From assembly GCF_938020365.1 (NCBI RefSeq), contig NZ_CALIIB010000007.1, forward strand, positions 1-8,222: 8,222 bases of DNA, given 5' to 3'. Under the pieces are notes generated by a model. The model had not been told where the DNA came from. It did not search any database and saw only the letters and a list, made by a program, of their open reading frames with translations. A program made the translations under genes and the position numbers. This document shows positions 1 through 7,113 of this stretch, piece by piece (within the stretch, counting starts at the first letter, position 1; each line of letters opens with the position of its first letter). The DNA comes from an uncultured Streptococcus sp. Its GTDB lineage: Bacteria; Bacillota; Bacilli; Lactobacillales; Streptococcaceae.

Positions 1-324
<324 letters not shown>

Positions 325-425
325 AATTTTCATTGAGCGCAGCTTTTGGCAAGTATTGTGAGGTTTGAGTAGTTATTCAATTTTGAGTTGACAAGGCAAT
401 AAGATATTGCAAGTTAATTCAGTAA
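325..425 (+). other. 23S-5S internal transcribed spacer
   Basis: AT-rich spacer of about 100 bases with no gene. It holds a small hairpin, GCAATA-AGA-TATTGC (396-410), and a 7-base direct repeat AAGTTAA (411-417 and 424-430) that runs into the 5' end of the 5S gene. Such spacers normally carry RNase processing signals; the partner strand of the 23S processing stem would lie upstream of the window. A TTGACA at 388-393 has no matching -10, so I do not call a promoter. Confidence 0.75.
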
Positions 426-542
426 GTTAAGTGACGATAGCCTAGGAGATACACCTGTACCCATGCCGAACACAGAAGTTAAGCCCTAGAACGCCGGAAG
501 TAGTTGGGGGTTGCCCCCTGTGAGATATGGTAGTCGCTTAGC
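426..542 (+). rRNA. rrf: 5S ribosomal RNA
   Basis: 5S rRNA of the large ribosomal subunit, complete. The ends are set by the closing helix I: GTTAAGTGAC at 426-435 pairs along its full length with GTCGCTTAGC at 533-542, allowing G-U pairs. The conserved 5S core with CCATGCCGAACACAGAAGTTAAG is present at about 461-483. The length of about 117 nt is normal for the family. It lies 101 bases after the 23S and 5 bases before the tRNA, so it is transcribed as part of the same rRNA operon. Confidence 0.97.
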
Positions 543-547
543 TATTA

Positions 548-621
548 TCCGCCATAGCTCAGTTGGTAGTAGCGCATGACTGTTAATCATGATGTCGTAG
601 GTTCGAGTCCTACTGGCGGAG
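548..621 (+). tRNA. tRNA-Asn (anticodon GTT)
   Basis: A complete cloverleaf can be drawn. The acceptor stem TCCGCCA (548-554) pairs with TGGCGGA (614-620), followed by discriminator base G621. The anticodon stem CATGA (575-579) pairs with TCATG (587-591) around the loop CTGTTAA, giving anticodon GTT at 582-584, which reads AAC/AAU. The T-arm contains GTTCGAGTC. The 3' CCA is not encoded and must be added enzymatically. It is the last gene of the rRNA operon, as is common in streptococci. Confidence 0.97.
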
Positions 622-637
622 TAAATTAGCATATGAG

Positions 638-660
638 AAAAGAGCAGTTAGCTCTTTTTT
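638..660 (+). terminator. Rho-independent terminator of rRNA/tRNA operon
   Basis: AAAAGAGC (638-645) pairs perfectly with GCTCTTTT (651-658) around the loop AGTTA, and the 3' arm runs into a T-run that continues to 660. It lies 16 bases after the tRNA, where the rRNA operon should end. The stem is AT-rich at its base but reads as a classical intrinsic terminator. Confidence 0.85.
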
Positions 661-672
661 CTTTGTCTCTAT

Positions 673-692
673 CAATGCTTTTGCATTGTTTT
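673..692 (+). terminator. Second hairpin with T-run, possible back-up terminator
   Basis: CAATGC (673-678) pairs with GCATTG (683-688) across a TTTT loop and is followed by TTTT (689-692). It is shorter than the first terminator and sits only 12 bases after it. It could be a second, weaker stop for the strongly transcribed rRNA operon before the zinc operon begins. Function is inferred from shape and place only. Confidence 0.5.
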
Positions 693-720
693 AGAATCAG
701 AGTGTTACTATAGTTGGAGC

Positions 721-748
721 TTGACTCTTTTCTTTTTTGTGGTATAAT
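721..748 (+). promoter_or_regulatory. Promoter of the adcRCBA operon
   Basis: The -35 box TTGACT (721-726) and perfect -10 box TATAAT (743-748) are separated by 16 bases. A TG at 740-741 makes it an extended -10 promoter. The expected transcription start is near 755, inside the first AdcR-type palindrome, so the promoter looks built for repression. No other good promoter is seen inside the adc operon. Confidence 0.88.
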
Positions 749-774
749 TAACCGGTAAAGTTTCAACTGGTTAA
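748..774 (+). promoter_or_regulatory. Two tandem AdcR operator-like palindromes
   Basis: The streptococcal AdcR consensus is TTAACYRGTTAA. The first site, TTAACCGGTAAA (748-759), and the second, TCAACTGGTTAA (763-774), each match 11 of 12 positions. Their centres are 15 bases apart. The first overlaps the last base of the -10 box and covers the expected start of transcription; the second lies in the leader just before the adcR ribosome binding site. Zinc-loaded AdcR bound here would block its own operon. The sites are visible; binding is inferred from the family. Confidence 0.85.
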
Positions 775-789
775 GAAAGGGAGCGAACA

Positions 790-1233
790 ATGGGGCATTT
801 AGCAGAAAAAATTAATCATTTTTTGAATGAGGTTATATTGACAGCTGAGAATCAACATGAAATCTTGGTCGGCTCTTGTACGAGCGATGTGCGGCTAACG
901 AACACGCAGGAACATATTTTAATGCTCTTGTCTCAGGAGTCTTTGACAAATTCTGACTTGGCAAAAAGACTGAATGTTAGTCAGGCTGCTGTAACTAAAG
1001 CTGTTAAGGCGTTGGTGGAGCAAAAGATGTTGGAAACATTCAAGGATGAGAAGGATGCTCGTGTGACTTTTTATCGATTGACTGATTTGGCACGACCGAT
1101 TGCGGAAGAGCATCAGCACCATCATGTGCATACTTTAGATACCTACCAGAGATTGGCAGAGCAATTTTCTTCTGATGAGCAAGAAGTGATTGTGAGGTTT
1201 TTGGATGGTTTGATTGGAGAAATTGGGAAATGA
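790..1233 (+). CDS. adcR: Zinc-responsive MarR-family repressor AdcR
   Basis: Cytoplasmic repressor that binds DNA when loaded with zinc and shuts down zinc-uptake genes. At 147 aa it is the normal length. The winged helix-turn-helix spans roughly residues 50-100. The zinc ligands known from pneumococcal AdcR are all in the same numbered places: E24, H42, H108 and H112 for site 1, and C30, E41 and E107 for site 2, within a His-rich stretch (108-114). The ATG at 790 is preceded by AAGGGAG (777-783) at good spacing. It is first in the operon, behind two AdcR-type operators, so it should regulate itself. Its end overlaps adcC by 4 bases (ATGA), which points to coupled translation. Confidence 0.96.
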   Translation: MGHLAEKINHFLNEVILTAENQHEILVGSCTSDVRLTNTQEHILMLLSQESLTNSDLAKRLNVSQAAVTKAVKALVEQKMLETFKDEKDARVTFYRLTDLARPIAEEHQHHHVHTLDTYQRLAEQFSSDEQEVIVRFLDGLIGEIGK

Positions 1234-1940
1234 GATATATCACAGTGGAAAATCTGTCCTTTTACTATGACAAGGAACCTGTGTTGGAGCATATTCATTA
1301 TTTTTTGGATAGTGGCGAGTTTGTAACCTTGACAGGGGAGAATGGGGCTGCTAAGACGACACTTGTCAAGGCTAGTCTGGGGATTCTGCAGCCTAAGCAT
1401 GGCGAGGTCAAGATTTCCAAGACCAATGAGAGAGGCAAGAAATTGAGAATTGCTTATTTGCCTCAGCAGATTGCTAGTTTTAATGCAGGTTTTCCTAGTA
1501 CGGTATATGAGTTTGTCAAGTCTGGACGTTATCCGCGCAAGGGTTGGTTTCGTCGTTTGAATGAGCATGATGAGGAGCATATCAAGGCAAGTCTGGAGTC
1601 GGTTGGAATGTGGGAACATCGGGATAAGCGAATTGGTTCTCTTTCTGGCGGGCAAAAGCAGAGGGCTGTGATTGCTCGGATGTTTGCTTCGGATCCGGAT
1701 ATTTTTGTCCTAGATGAGCCGACAACAGGGATGGATGCAGGCAGCAAGGATGAATTTTACAAGCTCATGCACCATAGTGCTCACCAGCATGGGAAAGCTG
1801 TTTTGATGATTACACACGATCCGGAAGAAGTTCGTAAATATGCCGATCGTAATATTCATTTGGTCCGTAATCAGGACTCACCTTGGCGCTGTTTCAATGT
1901 GCATGAAAGCGACAATAGACAGGAGGTGAGTCATGCTTAA
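1230..1940 (+). CDS. adcC: Zinc ABC importer ATP-binding protein AdcC
   Basis: ATPase that powers zinc import with AdcB and the binding protein AdcA, on the inner face of the membrane. At 236 aa it has the usual length. Motifs in order: Walker A at 36-44 (GENGAAKTT), Q-loop around Q79-Q80, signature LSGGQ at 138-142, Walker B ending in D162-E163, and the H-loop His196 in MITHD. Walker A is unusual: the third Gly of GxxGxGK[ST] is Ala41, though Lys42 is kept. I recall the same change in pneumococcal AdcC, so it is probably a lineage trait and not damage. The start overlaps adcR by 4 bases, with GGAG at 1216-1219. The 3' end overlaps adcB by 8 bases. Confidence 0.95.
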   Translation: MRYITVENLSFYYDKEPVLEHIHYFLDSGEFVTLTGENGAAKTTLVKASLGILQPKHGEVKISKTNERGKKLRIAYLPQQIASFNAGFPSTVYEFVKSGRYPRKGWFRRLNEHDEEHIKASLESVGMWEHRDKRIGSLSGGQKQRAVIARMFASDPDIFVLDEPTTGMDAGSKDEFYKLMHHSAHQHGKAVLMITHDPEEVRKYADRNIHLVRNQDSPWRCFNVHESDNRQEVSHA

Positions 1941-2739
1941 TCTATTTTCCTATGATTTTATGCAGCGAGCCTTTTTAGCAGTTATTGCCATGAGCCTCTT
2001 TTCACCGATTCTGGGGACTTTCTTGATTTTACGGCGGCAGAGTCTTATGAGTGACACGCTTAGTCACGTTTCATTGGCAGGTGTGGCCTTTGGCTTGGTT
2101 CTAGGTTTGTCACCGACCTTCACAACGGTAGTGGTGGTTATAATCGCAGCAGTCTTCTTAGAGTATCTGCGGACTATCTATAAAAATTTCATGGAAATCG
2201 GGACAGCCATTCTTATGTCAACTGGCTTAGCCATTTCCTTGATTGTTATGAGTAAGGGCAAGAGTTCCAGCGCCATGAGTCTGGACCAGTATCTATTTGG
2301 CTCTATTGTGACTATCAGTAGGGAGCAGGTGATTTCTCTTTTTGTTATTGCTGCTGTGGTGCTTGTCTTGACCTTCCTATTCATTCGGCCTATGTACATA
2401 TTGACCTTTGATGAGGATACGGCCTTTGTGGATGGGCTGCCGGTGCGGTCTATGTCTATTCTCTTTAATATCGTGACGGGCGTTGCGATTGCTCTCATGA
2501 TTCCAGCTGCGGGAGCCTTGCTGGTTTCGACCATTATGGTCTTGCCGGCCAGTATTGCCCTGCGGATTGGGAAAAATTTCAAGTCGGTTATTCTACTGGC
2601 AAACGTCATCGGCTTCTTTGGTATGATTGCCGGACTTTATATTTCTTACTATGCAGAAACGCCAGCAAGCGCCAGCATTACGATTATCTTCGTCAGCTTG
2701 TTCTTGCTGGTCAATCTGGTCAAAAAATTTATGAAATAG
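1933..2739 (+). CDS. adcB: Zinc ABC importer membrane permease AdcB
   Basis: Membrane channel of the zinc importer, of the ABC-3 (ZnuB/MntB-like) metal permease family, 268 aa, normal for the group. Hydrophobic segments run through the whole protein, for example around residues 12-32, 52-78, 134-156, 173-200 and 215-263. The N-terminal part contains GTFLILRRQSLMSDTLSH, a typical conserved stretch of this family in the first cytoplasmic loop. A full-strength ribosome binding site, AGGAGGTGA (1921-1929), lies inside the end of adcC and fixes the start at 1933. The next gene, adcA, follows after 9 bases. Confidence 0.95.
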   Translation: MLNLFSYDFMQRAFLAVIAMSLFSPILGTFLILRRQSLMSDTLSHVSLAGVAFGLVLGLSPTFTTVVVVIIAAVFLEYLRTIYKNFMEIGTAILMSTGLAISLIVMSKGKSSSAMSLDQYLFGSIVTISREQVISLFVIAAVVLVLTFLFIRPMYILTFDEDTAFVDGLPVRSMSILFNIVTGVAIALMIPAAGALLVSTIMVLPASIALRIGKNFKSVILLANVIGFFGMIAGLYISYYAETPASASITIIFVSLFLLVNLVKKFMK

Positions 2740-2748
2740 GAGCATAAA

Positions 2749-4251
2749 ATGAAAAAAATTAGTTTACTATTAGCAGGTTTACTGAGTATTTTCTTAGTAG
2801 CTTGTTCCAATCAAAAAAATGCAGATGGCAAGCTCAATATTGTCACGACTTTTTATCCGGTTTACGAGTTTACTAAGCAGGTGGCTGGAGATGAGGCGAG
2901 TGTTGAACTTCTAATCGGGGCTGGTACAGAGCCGCATGATTATGAGCCTTCAGCTAAGGCAGTTGCTACCATTCAGGATGCAGATGCCTTTGTCTATGAA
3001 AATGAAAACATGGAGACTTGGGTTCCTGATTTGCTAAAAACCTTGAAAAATAAGGAAGAAAAGGTTATCAAAGCGACTGGAAATATGCTTTTGCTGCCTG
3101 GTGGTGAAGAGGAAGAAGATCACGACCATGGTGAAGAGGGGCATCATCATGAATACGACCCCCATGTTTGGCTGTCTCCGAAGCGAGCTATTAAAATGGT
3201 GGAGCACATTCGAGATAGTCTGAGCAAGGCCTATCCTGACAAGAAAGCTGCCTTTGAGAAAAATGCAGCGGCTTATATCAAGAAGCTGGAAGCCTTGGAC
3301 AAAGAGTTTGAAGATGGTTTAGCCAACGCCAAGCAAAAGAGTTTTGTTACTCAGCACGCAGCCTTTAACTATCTGGCGCTGGACTATGGTTTGAAGCAGG
3401 TGCCAATTTCTGGACTTTCACCAGATAGCGAGCCATCCGCTTCACGCTTGGCTGAATTGACCGAGTATATCAAGAAAAATAAAATCAAGTATATCTACTT
3501 TGAAGAAAATGCCTCTCAGGCTTTGGCTTCTACTCTGGCTAAGGAAACAGGAGTAGAGCTTGATGTCTTGAATCCGCTGGAAAGCTTGACAGAAAAGCAG
3601 ACCAAGGACGGGGCAGACTATATTTCAATCATGAAGGCCAATCTCAAGGCTCTCAAGAAAACGACTGACCAAGAGGGAGCAGAGATTGCTGCTGAGAAAG
3701 AAGAGGATACTAAGACAGTGCAAAACGGCTACTTTGAAGACAGTGCCATCAAGGATCGGACCTTGTCTGACTACGCTGGCGAGTGGCAGTCTGTTTACCC
3801 TTATCTGAAAGACGGGACCTTGGACCAAGTCTTTGACTACAAGGCTAAGCTGACTGGTAAGATGACGGCAGCTGAATACAAGGACTACTATGACAAGGGC
3901 TACAAGACAGATGTTTCCAATATCAATATCACAGACAAGACCATGGAATTTGTGGTAGATGGAAAATCCAAGAAATATACGTATAAATACGTTGGTAAGC
4001 ACACTCTGACTTACTCTAAGGGAAATCGTGGAGTTCGCTTTATGTTTGAAGCGACAGATGCGGATGCTGGCCAGTACAAGTATGTTCAGTTTAGCGACCA
4101 CAACATTGCACCGACCAAGGCAGCTCACTTCCATATCTTCTATGGCGGCGAAAGCCAGGAAGCACTCTTTGATGAGCTAGAAAACTGGCCAACCTACTAT
4201 CCAAGTAAGTTGACCGGTCAAGAAATCGCCCAAGAGATGTTGGCACACTAA
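2749..4251 (+). CDS. adcA: Zinc-binding lipoprotein AdcA (ZnuA-ZinT fusion)
   Basis: Surface lipoprotein that captures extracellular zinc and hands it to AdcB. The signal peptide ends in a lipobox LVAC with Cys19 as the lipid-anchored residue. Residues about 25-310 are a ZnuA-like cluster A-I binding domain; likely zinc ligands are H63, H139, H203 and E278, equivalent to the ligands known in pneumococcal AdcA. A flexible acidic/His-rich loop (120-135, including HDHGEEGHHH) precedes H139. Residues 326-500 form a ZinT domain, with H451, H460 and H462 (HFH motif) as its likely zinc site. At 500 aa it matches two-domain streptococcal AdcA. AGGAG at 2738-2742 supports the start. Two in-frame stops, TAA and TAG, end the gene, followed by a strong terminator. 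Confidence 0.96.
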   Translation: MKKISLLLAGLLSIFLVACSNQKNADGKLNIVTTFYPVYEFTKQVAGDEASVELLIGAGTEPHDYEPSAKAVATIQDADAFVYENENMETWVPDLLKTLKNKEEKVIKATGNMLLLPGGEEEEDHDHGEEGHHHEYDPHVWLSPKRAIKMVEHIRDSLSKAYPDKKAAFEKNAAAYIKKLEALDKEFEDGLANAKQKSFVTQHAAFNYLALDYGLKQVPISGLSPDSEPSASRLAELTEYIKKNKIKYIYFEENASQALASTLAKETGVELDVLNPLESLTEKQTKDGADYISIMKANLKALKKTTDQEGAEIAAEKEEDTKTVQNGYFEDSAIKDRTLSDYAGEWQSVYPYLKDGTLDQVFDYKAKLTGKMTAAEYKDYYDKGYKTDVSNINITDKTMEFVVDGKSKKYTYKYVGKHTLTYSKGNRGVRFMFEATDADAGQYKYVQFSDHNIAPTKAAHFHIFYGGESQEALFDELENWPTYYPSKLTGQEIAQEMLAH

Positions 4252-4262
4252 TAGAATAAAGC

Positions 4263-4293
4263 AAGAAGACGGGATTATCCCGCCTTCTTTTTT
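4263..4293 (+). terminator. Rho-independent terminator of the adc operon
   Basis: AAGAAG-A-CGGGA (4263-4274) pairs with TCCCG-C-CTTCTT (4278-4289), with one A/C mismatch, around a 3-base loop, and ends in a run of six T (4288-4293). It begins 11 bases after the adcA stop codon and separates the zinc operon from the copper operon. Confidence 0.92.
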
Positions 4294-4321
4294 GTATATC
4301 AGGAAATAACGATAAAAATAC

Positions 4322-4350
4322 TTGACAAATTACGATTACAATTGTAAACT
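4322..4350 (+). promoter_or_regulatory. Promoter of the copYAZ operon
   Basis: A perfect -35 box TTGACA (4322-4327) is followed after 17 bases by TAAACT (4345-4350), a 4 of 6 match to the -10 consensus. The first cop box sits between the two elements and overlaps the -10, so CopY binding would exclude RNA polymerase. The start of transcription should fall near 4357, upstream of the second cop box. Confidence 0.8.
4336..4347 (+). promoter_or_regulatory. cop box 1 (CopY operator)
   Basis: TTACAATTGTAA is a perfect 12-base palindrome and contains TACAATTGTA (4337-4346), a full match to the streptococcal cop box consensus KACANNYGTA. It overlaps the -10 element of the copY promoter. Confidence 0.9.
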
Positions 4351-4364
4351 AATAAAGAATCGAA

Positions 4365-4376
4365 TTACAAATGTAA
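4365..4376 (+). promoter_or_regulatory. cop box 2 (CopY operator)
   Basis: TTACAAATGTAA contains TACAAATGTA (4366-4375), also a full match to KACANNYGTA. It lies 29 bases downstream of box 1, in the early leader and just upstream of the copY ribosome binding site. Two-box control is typical for copY operons. Confidence 0.88.
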
Positions 4377-4397
4377 ATGTTAAGGAAGTGTTAAACA

Positions 4398-4841
4398 ATG
4401 GAACAGCAAAATATGAGCCAAGCAGAATGGCAAGTGATGCGTGTGCTATGGGCGTATCCACACAGTCGCAGTACAGAGATTATAGCGCGGTTGGAAGCCG
4501 ATTTTTCCTGGAAACCGGCAACAATCAAGACTCTTTTGAATCGTCTGAAGACCAAAGAATTTATCGCTATGGAAAAAATCGAGGGCAAGTTTTACTACGA
4601 TGCTCGGATTTTAGAAGCGGACCATCTGGAAAGTACTTGGCAGGCTCTTTTTGACAATATCTGTAATACTAAACATGGAGATCTTTTGATTTCGATGATT
4701 GAGAGAAGTCAGTTCAGTCAAAGGGACTTGGAGCGGCTCAGCCAAGTCATTGATAAGAAAAGAGCTTCGGCTCCGCTAGAAATCAAATGCCACTGCCCTC
4801 AAGGTCAGTGTCGTTGCGGGCACGGAAAGGAGACACATTGA
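4398..4841 (+). CDS. copY: Copper-responsive repressor CopY
   Basis: Repressor of the BlaI/MecI/CopY family that holds the copper operon off in its zinc form and leaves the DNA when copper replaces zinc. At 147 aa it has the normal length. Residues about 5-75 form the winged helix-turn-helix, with SWKPATIKTLLNRL as the likely recognition region. The C-terminal metal motif CxCx4CxC is intact: C131, C133, C138 and C140. The start at 4398 has AAGGAAG at 4382-4388; a second Met at codon 6 has no such site. Its stop overlaps the copA start by one base (TGATG). Two matching operators stand upstream, so it regulates itself. Confidence 0.96.
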   Translation: MEQQNMSQAEWQVMRVLWAYPHSRSTEIIARLEADFSWKPATIKTLLNRLKTKEFIAMEKIEGKFYYDARILEADHLESTWQALFDNICNTKHGDLLISMIERSQFSQRDLERLSQVIDKKRASAPLEIKCHCPQGQCRCGHGKETH

Positions 4842-7084
4842 TGAGCGAGAAGAAAGAATACAAGCTCTCAGGTATGACCTGTGCTGCCTGTGCTATGACG
4901 GTGGAGATGGCGGTCAAGGACTTGGAAACGGTAGAGGATGTCAGTGTCAATCTGGCGACAGAACGTCTCAGTTTAGTCCCTAAGGCGGGATTTGACAGCC
5001 AGCAAGTGCTGGATGCGGTAGCTGAGGCTGGTTATCAGGCTGAAGAAAAAGGAAAAAATAAGCCGTCTGACGTAAACGAAGAGGCTGTAGCTAGAGCGCA
5101 AATATTACGAAGAAAGAAACAAGAGCTACTAATTCTTTTATTTACAGCTCTGCCCTTGCTTTATATCTCTATGGGCAGTATGATTGGTCTTCCCTTGCCT
5201 AGCTTCTTGGATCATATGGCACATCCCTTGGTCTTCGTTCTGTCACAACTGCTTTTGACACTGCCTGCTGTGTGGATCGGTCGTGGCTTTTATCAGAGAG
5301 GATTTCGCAATCTGATCAAGCGACATCCTAATATGGATAGTTTGATTGCGGTAGGGACCAGCGCAGCATTTTTCTACAGTCTCTACTCGGTCAGTCAGGT
5401 TTTTCGAGGTCATCATGCCTTTGTGCATCAGCTTTATTTTGAGTCTGTTGCAGTGATTATTGCCTTGGTTCTTCTGGGTAAATATCTGGAAAGTTCAGCC
5501 AAGGGGAGAACGTCTCAGGCGATTCAGTCTCTACTTGAGCTAGTGCCTAGTCAGGCGACAGTGATTCGCTATGGAGAGGCTGTGACCATTGATACAGAGG
5601 ATATCCGAGTTGGAGATATTATCCGTATCAAGCCAGGAGAGCGTATGCCTGTGGATGGCCTTGTGACGGAGGGGCAGACCTTTGTGGATGAGTCCATGAT
5701 GACCGGTGAAAGTGTCCCGATTGAAAAGAAGGCCGGCGATACCATTACCAGTGCAACAATCAATCAAAATGGTAGTATTGACTATCAAGCAACTAGGGTG
5801 GGTTCGGATACGACCTTAGCTCAGATTGTTAGATTGGTGGAGGAAGCGCAGGGGTCTAAGGCCCCGATAGCGGCTTTGGCCGATAAGATTTCGCTTTATT
5901 TTGTTCCGATCGTGCTGAGCTTGGCTGCTTTGTCTGCGCTGGGCTGGTATGTTCTAGCTGGTGAGAGTCTTAGCTTTTCTCTGTCAATCTTTATCGCAGT
6001 TCTGGTCATTGCCTGCCCTTGTGCGCTAGGTTTAGCCACTCCGACAGCCATCATGGTTGGGACTGGTAAAGGGGCTGAAAATGGAATTCTGATTAAGTCT
6101 GGTCAAGCGTTGGAAGCGGCTTATCAGCTGGATACCATTGTTCTTGATAAGACGGGGACGATTACAGTTGGTAAGCCTAGTCTGACAGATCTGTTGCCCT
6201 TGGGTGATTTGAAGCGGTCTGACTTGTTGCAGCTAATAGCCAGTGCTGAGCAGCATTCTGAGCACCCTTTGGCTCAGGCTATTTTGGCAGCTGCTGAAGA
6301 GGAGGGGCTTGACTTACTGCCTGTCAGTCATTTTGAGGCTATGGTTGGACGAGGTTTGTCAGCTCAGGTTGAGGGCAAGCGGCTTCTGGTCGGCAATGAG
6401 TCTCTGATGAAAGAAAAGCACATTGACAGCAGTGCCTTTCAAGGACAGTTATTAGAATTATCCCAGGAAGGGAAGACAGCCATGTTTGTCGCAATAGATG
6501 GACAGCTAGCGGGTATTCTAGCGGTAGCCGATGAGATGAAGTCTAGCAGTCTGAAGGCGGTGCAGGAGCTCCAGTCTATAGGGCTAGAAGTTATCATGCT
6601 GACAGGAGATCGTGAAGAAACCGCGACAGCTATTGCCCAGAAAGCTGGAATCCAAAAAGTTATCGCAGGTGTATTGCCAGATGGTAAGGCCACTGCTATC
6701 AAGAACTTACAGGAAGCTGGGAAAAAACTAGCCATGGTAGGGGACGGTATCAATGATGCACCAGCTCTGGTTCAGGCAGATGTTGGGATTGCCATTGGCT
6801 CAGGCGCTGATGTAGCTATTGAGTCAGCAGATGTAGTGCTCATGCATAGTGATTTGCAGGATGTGGTCAAGGCCATCAAGCTTAGTCAGGCCACTATTCG
6901 CAATATCAAGGAAAATCTCTTCTGGGCCTTTGCCTACAATACACTAGGTATCCCGATTGCTATGGGTCTGCTGCATCTTTTCGGCGGTCCCTTGCTCAAT
7001 CCGATGCTGGCTGGTCTGGCCATGAGCTTGAGCTCAGTGTCAGTTGTGGCCAATGCTCTGCGCCTAGGACGCTTTAAACTTTAA
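4841..7084 (+). CDS. copA: Copper-exporting P1B-type ATPase CopA
   Basis: Membrane pump that uses ATP to push Cu(I) out of the cell. The 747 aa protein has one N-terminal heavy-metal-associated domain (about 6-70) with GMTCAAC, Cys14 and Cys17. Catalytic motifs are complete: TGES at 288-291, CPC at 392-394, phosphorylated Asp436 in DKTGT, HP at 475-476, TGD at 588-590 and GDGIND at 634-639. The Cu(I)-class (P1B-1) signatures are all present: CPCx6P in TM6, Nx6YNx4P at 692-705 in TM7, and MxxSS at 728-732 in TM8. I chose the ATG at 4841 because AAAGGAG (4826-4832) precedes it and it overlaps the copY stop. An in-frame ATG at 4787 would add 18 residues inside copY and is less likely. Confidence 0.96.
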   Translation: MSEKKEYKLSGMTCAACAMTVEMAVKDLETVEDVSVNLATERLSLVPKAGFDSQQVLDAVAEAGYQAEEKGKNKPSDVNEEAVARAQILRRKKQELLILLFTALPLLYISMGSMIGLPLPSFLDHMAHPLVFVLSQLLLTLPAVWIGRGFYQRGFRNLIKRHPNMDSLIAVGTSAAFFYSLYSVSQVFRGHHAFVHQLYFESVAVIIALVLLGKYLESSAKGRTSQAIQSLLELVPSQATVIRYGEAVTIDTEDIRVGDIIRIKPGERMPVDGLVTEGQTFVDESMMTGESVPIEKKAGDTITSATINQNGSIDYQATRVGSDTTLAQIVRLVEEAQGSKAPIAALADKISLYFVPIVLSLAALSALGWYVLAGESLSFSLSIFIAVLVIACPCALGLATPTAIMVGTGKGAENGILIKSGQALEAAYQLDTIVLDKTGTITVGKPSLTDLLPLGDLKRSDLLQLIASAEQHSEHPLAQAILAAAEEEGLDLLPVSHFEAMVGRGLSAQVEGKRLLVGNESLMKEKHIDSSAFQGQLLELSQEGKTAMFVAIDGQLAGILAVADEMKSSSLKAVQELQSIGLEVIMLTGDREETATAIAQKAGIQKVIAGVLPDGKATAIKNLQEAGKKLAMVGDGINDAPALVQADVGIAIGSGADVAIESADVVLMHSDLQDVVKAIKLSQATIRNIKENLFWAFAYNTLGIPIAMGLLHLFGGPLLNPMLAGLAMSLSSVSVVANALRLGRFKL

Positions 7085-7113
7085 AATGAAGGAATATACG
7101 GAGGAATGAATCT

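Noticed and set aside
388..410. TTGACA in the 23S-5S spacer as a possible internal promoter
   Set aside because: No plausible -10 element stands 16-18 bases downstream; the spacer is better read as part of the rRNA transcript.
1143..1655. 170-codon open frame on the minus strand across the adcR/adcC junction
   Set aside because: It is opposite well-recognised adcR and adcC codons and shows no family motif; treated as a by-product of the real genes.
3625..4134. 169-codon open frame on the minus strand inside adcA
   Set aside because: It lies wholly opposite the ZinT domain of adcA, has a composition typical of an antisense frame and no recognisable family.
4322..4654. 110-codon frame on the plus strand starting inside the cop promoter
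   Set aside because: It starts at a TTG within the -35 box, before the expected transcription start, has no ribosome site and overlaps copY in another frame.
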